From a virus: a stretch of DNA of 30,615 nt. This document shows, piece by piece, positions 27,681 through 30,615 of this stretch. The DNA lies in IMG/VR virus record IMGVR_UViG_3300010370_000154, positions 1-30,615 of that record; one strand, given 5' to 3'. Position 1 is the first letter of the stretch. Every line of letters begins with the position of its first letter. The notes under the pieces are model-generated. The model saw only the letters and a program-made list of their open reading frames with translations. It searched no databases and was not told where the DNA came from. The translations under genes and the position numbers were made by a program.

Positions 27681-27890
27681 ATGATGCGGTTCGCTGGTGA
27701 AGTGTTCACGGCTGAGGAGAATGATCCCGCTATCGCATCAAACTATGAGGATCGTGCTAGACACAGAGAAGAGGCTAAGATTCTATATAACATGATCATG
27801 AAGGGTGAACTAGGTGACCCCTCTAAGTATGCTGATACGTTGAAGGAGTTACAGGATCAAATAAGTGGCTTGGGGTTTAAGGGAGTTTGA
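27681..27890 (+). CDS. Small hypothetical protein with MRFAG N-terminus (69 aa)
   Basis: Reads MMRFAGEVFTAEENDPAIAS, then NYEDRARHREEAKILYNMIM and KGELGDPSKYADTLKELQDQ, ending ISGLGFKGV; two adjacent ATG codons. Helical after residue 14. Its first residues resemble the small late-strand gene at 5147 (MRFAGP). Wedged between the start of the 115-aa gene (54 bases) and the end of a 74-aa gene (5 bases). Unknown function. Confidence 0.55.
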   Translation: MMRFAGEVFTAEENDPAIASNYEDRARHREEAKILYNMIMKGELGDPSKYADTLKELQDQISGLGFKGV

Positions 27891-27895
27891 TACAG

Positions 27896-28120
27896 TCAAT
27901 CGAAAGTTTCGTTGTACAACTTGACGATTTGTTTGTACATTGTTTCGCACTCTTCGAGTACAGCAGCACAACCAGATTCGGTTAGGTAGTATTCCTTATC
28001 CTCTCGCGCTTTCCATAAGTGACTGCGCCAGTGTGCAGTTGAATCGTGCAGCATGTAGCGCAAGTGTCCTAGTTCTTTCTGATCGAATGTAACTTGAACC
28101 TTGATAACTTTGCTTTCCAT
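27896..28120 (-). CDS. Hypothetical protein (74 aa)
   Basis: Begins MESKVIKVQVTFDQKELGHL, then RYMLHDSTAHWRSHLWKARE and a helical acidic end (CAAVLEECETMYKQIVKLYN). A beta strand followed by helices. Not recognised. Directly behind leader repeat copy 1 (28121-28160), so its translation follows that structure. Confidence 0.62.
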   Translation of the reverse strand: MESKVIKVQVTFDQKELGHLRYMLHDSTAHWRSHLWKAREDKEYYLTESGCAAVLEECETMYKQIVKLYNETFD

Positions 28121-28160
28121 GATGTTTGTGTGATTGTGTGAGTTGGCTCCGCGTTAGCGG
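28121..28160 (-). repeat. Leader repeat copy 1 (hairpin plus AC tract)
   Basis: Forty bases upstream of the 74-aa gene. Reading on the minus strand: CCGC TAAC GCGG hairpin, AGCCAACTCACACAATCACACAAACATC, then ATG. The TAA in the loop is the stop of the 84-aa gene. Differs at two of 40 positions from copy 2. Confidence 0.9.
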
Positions 28161-28408
28161 TTGACCTTAAAGTTGTGTGGGATTGAGCGTGCAAGTGTTG
28201 ACCAAAAGGTCATGCGCTCCCTCTTCCATAATTCCACAGCGTATGTAGCATCGTTCGAGTTGTAGTATCCATAAGTGTGTGCTTCTTCCATGCGCTTTCT
28301 TGCACAATGTGCGATGTTGTAGCGCCTGAGGCTACACAATGTTGCTGGAGGTTCGTATTCATAAGTACACCCATCAGTGTCTATGTATTGAGGCAAAGTG
28401 TTAGTCAT
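28154..28408 (-). CDS. Hypothetical protein (84 aa)
   Basis: Begins MTNTLPQYIDTDGCTYEYEP, then PATLCSLRRYNIAHCARKRM and a Tyr/Arg/Lys-rich helical part, ending HNFKVNR. Not recognised. Its stop (TAA) lies in the loop of leader hairpin copy 1 and its start follows copy 2. Confidence 0.62.
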   Translation of the reverse strand: MTNTLPQYIDTDGCTYEYEPPATLCSLRRYNIAHCARKRMEEAHTYGYYNSNDATYAVELWKRERMTFWSTLARSIPHNFKVNR

Positions 28409-28448
28409 GATGTTTGTGTGATTGTGTGAGTTGGCCCCGCGCTAGCGG
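28409..28448 (-). repeat. Leader repeat copy 2
   Basis: Forty bases upstream of the 84-aa gene, 38 of 40 identical to copy 1. The loop contains TAG, the stop codon of the 134-aa gene. Confidence 0.9.
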
Positions 28449-28846
28449 GAGAGAATTAGAGCTTCGATGTCGATAAATGAATTTGTGTTGTCGTAGTAAG
28501 TAACATCAGCCGACAAACCTTGGCGTGAATCATAGTTAGCGTAGGTAACTTTCATAAACTTACTGGTCATAAGGTAAGCGTAGTGAGTAGTAAGGAAGTC
28601 GAAGATCTCGCTATCGGAATTGATTTCTTCTGTGTCCATAGAGATTGTCAGATTGTCATTGGATAGTTCTACATAGGACTCCAAGATGTCTGCAAACTCT
28701 TCGACTGATTTACAGTCAGCAAGTCCCTCAGGAATCTCATCCTCGTGGTTAGTTAAGTAGTCATAGAGTTGGTGACACAGATCGTTGCCATCAAGAACGC
28801 ACTTAATTGTGCAAGTTGCAGTTGCTGCGTGTTGTGTGTAAGACAT
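28442..28846 (-). CDS. Acidic hypothetical protein (134 aa)
   Basis: Begins MSYTQHAATATCTIKCVLDG, then NDLCHQLYDYLTNHEDEIPE, acid-rich helical middle (EEFADILESYVELSNDNLTI) and a beta-rich end (KVTYANYDSRQGLSADVTYY). Strongly acidic overall. Not recognised. Stop (TAG) lies in the loop of leader copy 2 and its start follows copy 3. Confidence 0.64.
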   Translation of the reverse strand: MSYTQHAATATCTIKCVLDGNDLCHQLYDYLTNHEDEIPEGLADCKSVEEFADILESYVELSNDNLTISMDTEEINSDSEIFDFLTTHYAYLMTSKFMKVTYANYDSRQGLSADVTYYDNTNSFIDIEALILSR

Positions 28847-28889
28847 TGGGTTGTTAATGTGATTGTGTGAGTTGGCCCCGCGTTAGCGG
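28847..28889 (-). repeat. Leader repeat copy 3
   Basis: Shares a 31-base core (GTGATTGTGTGAGTTGGCCC and CGCGTTAGCGG) with copy 2 up to one base; the start-proximal side instead reads TTGTTAAT. It contains the stop (TAA) of the 67-aa gene in its loop. Confidence 0.88.
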
Positions 28890-29086
28890 TTAGGGTTGCA
28901 TGTTGCTGGGTTGATGTTCACCGTGGTGATGTTGCCTTCGATGCACAACAGCGCATCATCAAGTTGGCGGATTGTATCTTGCGAACGATCTGCAAACGTG
29001 TTGGGGAAGTCTTTAGCTAAAGCCAACACACGTTGGCGATAATCAACCAGCGCAAGTCTGAGAATTGATGCATCAATCGTTGTCAT
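28883..29086 (-). CDS. Hypothetical protein (67 aa)
   Basis: Start placed at ATG 29086 rather than 29140, because the longer frame overlaps the upstream gene by 68 bases. Reads MTTIDASILRLALVDYRQRV, then LALAKDFPNTFADRSQDTIR and QLDDALLCIEGNITTVNINP. Helical. Not recognised. Stop (TAA) lies in the loop of leader copy 3. Overlap with the preceding gene is 14 bases. Confidence 0.6.
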   Translation of the reverse strand: MTTIDASILRLALVDYRQRVLALAKDFPNTFADRSQDTIRQLDDALLCIEGNITTVNINPATCNPNR

Positions 29087-29279
29087 TGTCCTTGTAGGTA
29101 ACTGTGTAGGGATGGTGTTGACTGTTGGGGAAGTCTTCATTTACTTCAGGAAGGATGAAGTTGAAGAAGCCAGTCTCTGTGGGAGTGATATCATTCTCCT
29201 CACAGTATTCCAGATAGTCTGAGGGTTCGTAACAGTAAGTGTGCGTTACTGTTATCTCCGCGATGTTAAATGTTTTCAT
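29073..29279 (-). CDS. Acidic hypothetical protein (68 aa)
   Basis: Reads MKTFNIAEITVTHTYCYEPS, DYLEYCEENDITPTETGFFN, then FILPEVNEDFPNSQHHPYTV and an acidic end. Beta strand, helix and strand; Asp/Glu-rich. Not recognised. Overlaps the next gene by 14 bases on both sides, consistent with a compact operon. Confidence 0.6.
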   Translation of the reverse strand: MKTFNIAEITVTHTYCYEPSDYLEYCEENDITPTETGFFNFILPEVNEDFPNSQHHPYTVTYKDNDND

Positions 29280-29448
29280 GAACCCTCAGGGCACAATGGG
29301 AATCGTCCATGTTTGATAATCCGGCATCATGTTTACAACTAGAAACCGTCAAATACTGATTGATTGCGTCGATTGCTGTAACTGACAGACCCAGAATGCC
29401 GGCGTTCAGCACTATGGCGGCGATGATGATAGCTGAATTTCTGAGCAT
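29266..29448 (-). CDS. Single-pass membrane protein (60 aa)
   Basis: Start placed at ATG 29448 so that it does not run into the previous gene. N-terminal MLRNSAIIIAAIVLNAGILG then LSVTAIDAINQYLTVSSC is a good membrane helix (residues 5-27), followed by a Cys/His/Asp-rich soluble end (CKHDAGLSNMDDSHCALRVH). No signal cleavage site is evident. Not recognised. Overlaps the 68-aa gene by 14 bases. Confidence 0.58.
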   Translation of the reverse strand: MLRNSAIIIAAIVLNAGILGLSVTAIDAINQYLTVSSCKHDAGLSNMDDSHCALRVHENI

Positions 29449-29453
29449 TTGAT

Positions 29454-29717
29454 TCACCTGACGTAAGCGATTGTGATGCCACGGTGCAGACAAACATCTT
29501 CGATGATGTCGCGCTTGAGTGTTTCCTCCGTGATGAACTGTTGGGTTTGTTCAGTGTCACGATCAACACTGTTAGATAGTGCGCGGATTGTGATCAGACA
29601 ATTGTCATGCCACTTGCGCAGTTGATCATCAGTCAACATGCATACGAAAGAGTGGAACGTTGTGATGATTGTGTCCACTGATTCTTTGCAGATACGATTG
29701 CGGAATGTGCGGTTCAT
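29454..29717 (-). CDS. Hypothetical protein (87 aa)
   Basis: Reads MNRTFRNRICKESVDTIITT, FHSFVCMLTDDQLRKWHDNC, LITIRALSNSVDRDTEQTQQ, then a helix ending ITIAYVR. Mostly helical with scattered Cys. Not recognised. ATG immediately after leader repeat copy 4 (29718-29759). Confidence 0.62.
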   Translation of the reverse strand: MNRTFRNRICKESVDTIITTFHSFVCMLTDDQLRKWHDNCLITIRALSNSVDRDTEQTQQFITEETLKRDIIEDVCLHRGITIAYVR

Positions 29718-29759
29718 GATGTTGTTAATGTGATTGTGTGAGTTGGCCCCGCGAAGCGG
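29718..29759 (-). repeat. Leader repeat copy 4
   Basis: Same core plus a start-proximal TTGTTAAT side as copy 3, with loop GAA instead of TTA, so the hairpin is CCGC TTC GCGG. Here the stop codon of the 69-aa gene lies just before the hairpin rather than in its loop. Confidence 0.88.
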
Positions 29760-29969
29760 TTAGGTTGCACTCTCTCCGAACATTTGTTCGAACAGAGATG
29801 GTTCGGACTCGTACTTAATCTGTTCGCGCACACGATTAAGCTCAGCCAGTAAAGCCTCGTGCTTAAGTTTCATCTTGTGCAGTTCATTCCAGCTGTGGAG
29901 AATGTCACGCTGCAGGGTGAATTGTTTGTTCACAAGATCATCCAGGAAGTCGAATGTTTCGTTTGTCAT
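29760..29969 (-). CDS. Hypothetical helical protein (69 aa)
   Basis: ATG at 29969, two bases after the stop of the preceding gene. A TTG six bases earlier would overlap that stop and is unlikely. Reads MTNETFDFLDDLVNKQFTLQ, then RDILHSWNELHKMKLKHEAL, LAELNRVREQIKYES and EPSLFEQMFGESAT. A coiled-coil-like helix. Stop (TAA) sits just before hairpin CCGCTTCGCGG of leader copy 4. Confidence 0.62.
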   Translation of the reverse strand: MTNETFDFLDDLVNKQFTLQRDILHSWNELHKMKLKHEALLAELNRVREQIKYESEPSLFEQMFGESAT

Positions 29970-29971
29970 AA

Positions 29972-30241
29972 TCAAACAGGGTTGCGGAGGTGTTCATAAC
30001 CGGGGACATCATGTGCCCAGTTTGGTGACGGTAACGCGCGGCGCAGTTCGTTATACAAACCAGGCTTGATGTCTACACGTTCGGCATTGTATGCAGCATC
30101 GCGCCAGATACCTGGCACAGCATGATGCCCTAGGTATCCCTCATCCCACGCTGCAATTCTCTTGCCGTCACTAACTAGAACGTATAGCCGGCGTGGGTTG
30201 CCGTTGCGATCATTGTGTGTGCAAAGGTGTTGGAAGTACAT
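29972..30241 (-). CDS. Conserved-type cyanophage protein (89 aa)
   Basis: ATG at 30241, preferred over an upstream start at 30247. Reads MYFQHLCTHNDRNGNPRRLY, VLVSDGKRIAAWDEGYLGHH, AVPGIWRDAAYNAERVDIKP, then GLYNELRRALPSPNWAH. The pattern RLYVLV-D-G-x-R/F-x-AAWDEGYxGxxAVPGxWRxxAYxAERxDI occurs in small cyanophage early proteins. No known function. Leader contains AACTGTAACTAACCCAACACA. Confidence 0.7.
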   Translation of the reverse strand: MYFQHLCTHNDRNGNPRRLYVLVSDGKRIAAWDEGYLGHHAVPGIWRDAAYNAERVDIKPGLYNELRRALPSPNWAHDVPGYEHLRNPV

Positions 30242-30272
30242 GATCAAATTGTGTTGGGTTAGTTACAGTTAA

Positions 30273-30581
30273 TCAGGAGCAATAGCGGCCCACGACAACA
30301 CGGTCGCAGTCACCTTCCATCAGGCGGACAACTGTTCCGCTGAAATATGAATCGGAACTGTATCCCTCCCAGTGTTGAAGCTCACTGGTAGATTCTGCAG
30401 GTGTGCGGATAAAGTCGCACAGATGGTAGAACTCACCGCGATACTTGAAGAACCCGTAGTTATATTCGATGCTATCGGGGTGCATCCAGTCGAATTGTTT
30501 GCGGATCTTATCTTGATCTGATTGGCTGAAGTCGCACAAGTGCATCAGATCGCGTGGCTGATTGTTCGTGATGATGTTCAT
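30273..30581 (-). CDS. Conserved-type cyanophage protein (102 aa)
   Basis: ATG at 30581 chosen over TTG 30596. Reads MNIITNNQPRDLMHLCDFSQ, SDQDKIRKQFDWMHPDSIEY, NYGFFKYRGEFYHLCDFIRT, then GYSSDSYFSGTVVRLMEGDC and VVVGRYCS. The pattern DLMHLCDFSxSxQxKIRxQFDWM, YGFFKYRGEFYHLCDF and SYFSGTVV...VVVGRY is characteristic of a recurring cyanophage early protein. Contains a repeated HLCDF segment. No function is known. First minus-strand gene at the right end that is complete within the window. Confidence 0.7.
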   Translation of the reverse strand: MNIITNNQPRDLMHLCDFSQSDQDKIRKQFDWMHPDSIEYNYGFFKYRGEFYHLCDFIRTPAESTSELQHWEGYSSDSYFSGTVVRLMEGDCDRVVVGRYCS

Positions 30582-30615
30582 AACATTCACCAGCAATAGA
30601 GCTGGCAGCTGACAA

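Noticed and set aside
1-30615. psbA, psbD, phoH, integrase, terminase or capsid genes
   Set aside because: Looked for from the translated frames; no recognisable motif of any was present in this window.

Overview
The window looks like part of a lytic tailed cyanophage genome, probably infecting a unicellular Synechococcus/Cyanobium-type host. Supporting this are a gapless, tightly overlapping gene layout, a phage tail-fibre-type chaperone end, an endolysin, phage replication genes (primase-helicase, family A polymerase, SSB-like protein, RecB-like nuclease), ThyX, SpeD, and a small protein resembling the cyanobacterial phycobilisome-degradation factor NblA. No integrase, CRISPR array, rRNA gene or canonical tRNA was seen. 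Virion genes such as terminase, portal and capsid are not in this stretch.

Layout. (1) Positions 1-6026 run mostly on the + strand: the end of a tail-assembly-chaperone-like gene, a terminator, speD, an HNH nuclease, a short minus-strand membrane-protein cassette (holin/spanin-like candidates, 1325-2095), a beta-rich small protein, a modular endolysin (GH24 muramidase plus C39-like peptidase), several small unknown genes, a small HNH protein, and thyX. A strong hairpin at about 6032-6061 separates this block from (2), positions 6080-18909 on the minus strand: a signal-peptide protein, D5-type primase-helicase, PD-(D/E)XK nuclease, HNH-AP2 endonuclease, a methyltransferase-like protein lacking its catalytic motif, an SSB-like protein, an HNH/HTH protein, a Thr-Pro/Gly-rich protein and DNA polymerase A. 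One + strand gene (NblA-like, 11873-12112) sits inside this block. (3) Positions 18910-24317, minus strand: a co-directional cassette of a DUF3150-like coiled-coil protein, a RavA/MoxR-type AAA+ ATPase, a VWA (MIDAS) protein and several small proteins. (4) Positions 24420-30615: a dense field of small minus-strand genes typical of phage early/host-takeover regions, with three + strand genes interleaved. Four junctions here carry a near-identical 30-42 bp leader repeat.

How the genes fit together. SpeD, ThyX and the NblA-like protein are metabolic or host-redirecting functions (polyamines, dTMP, release of amino acids from light-harvesting antennae). The polymerase, primase-helicase, SSB-like protein and nuclease form a replication/recombination set. 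The AAA+/VWA cassette is the most unusual system. It resembles MoxR-VWA chaperone-like pairs, with a candidate third partner, but its target cannot be read from the sequence. The early-region leaders (hairpin around a stop codon, followed by an A/C-rich tract and the next start) are the most striking unexplained DNA/RNA-level structure.
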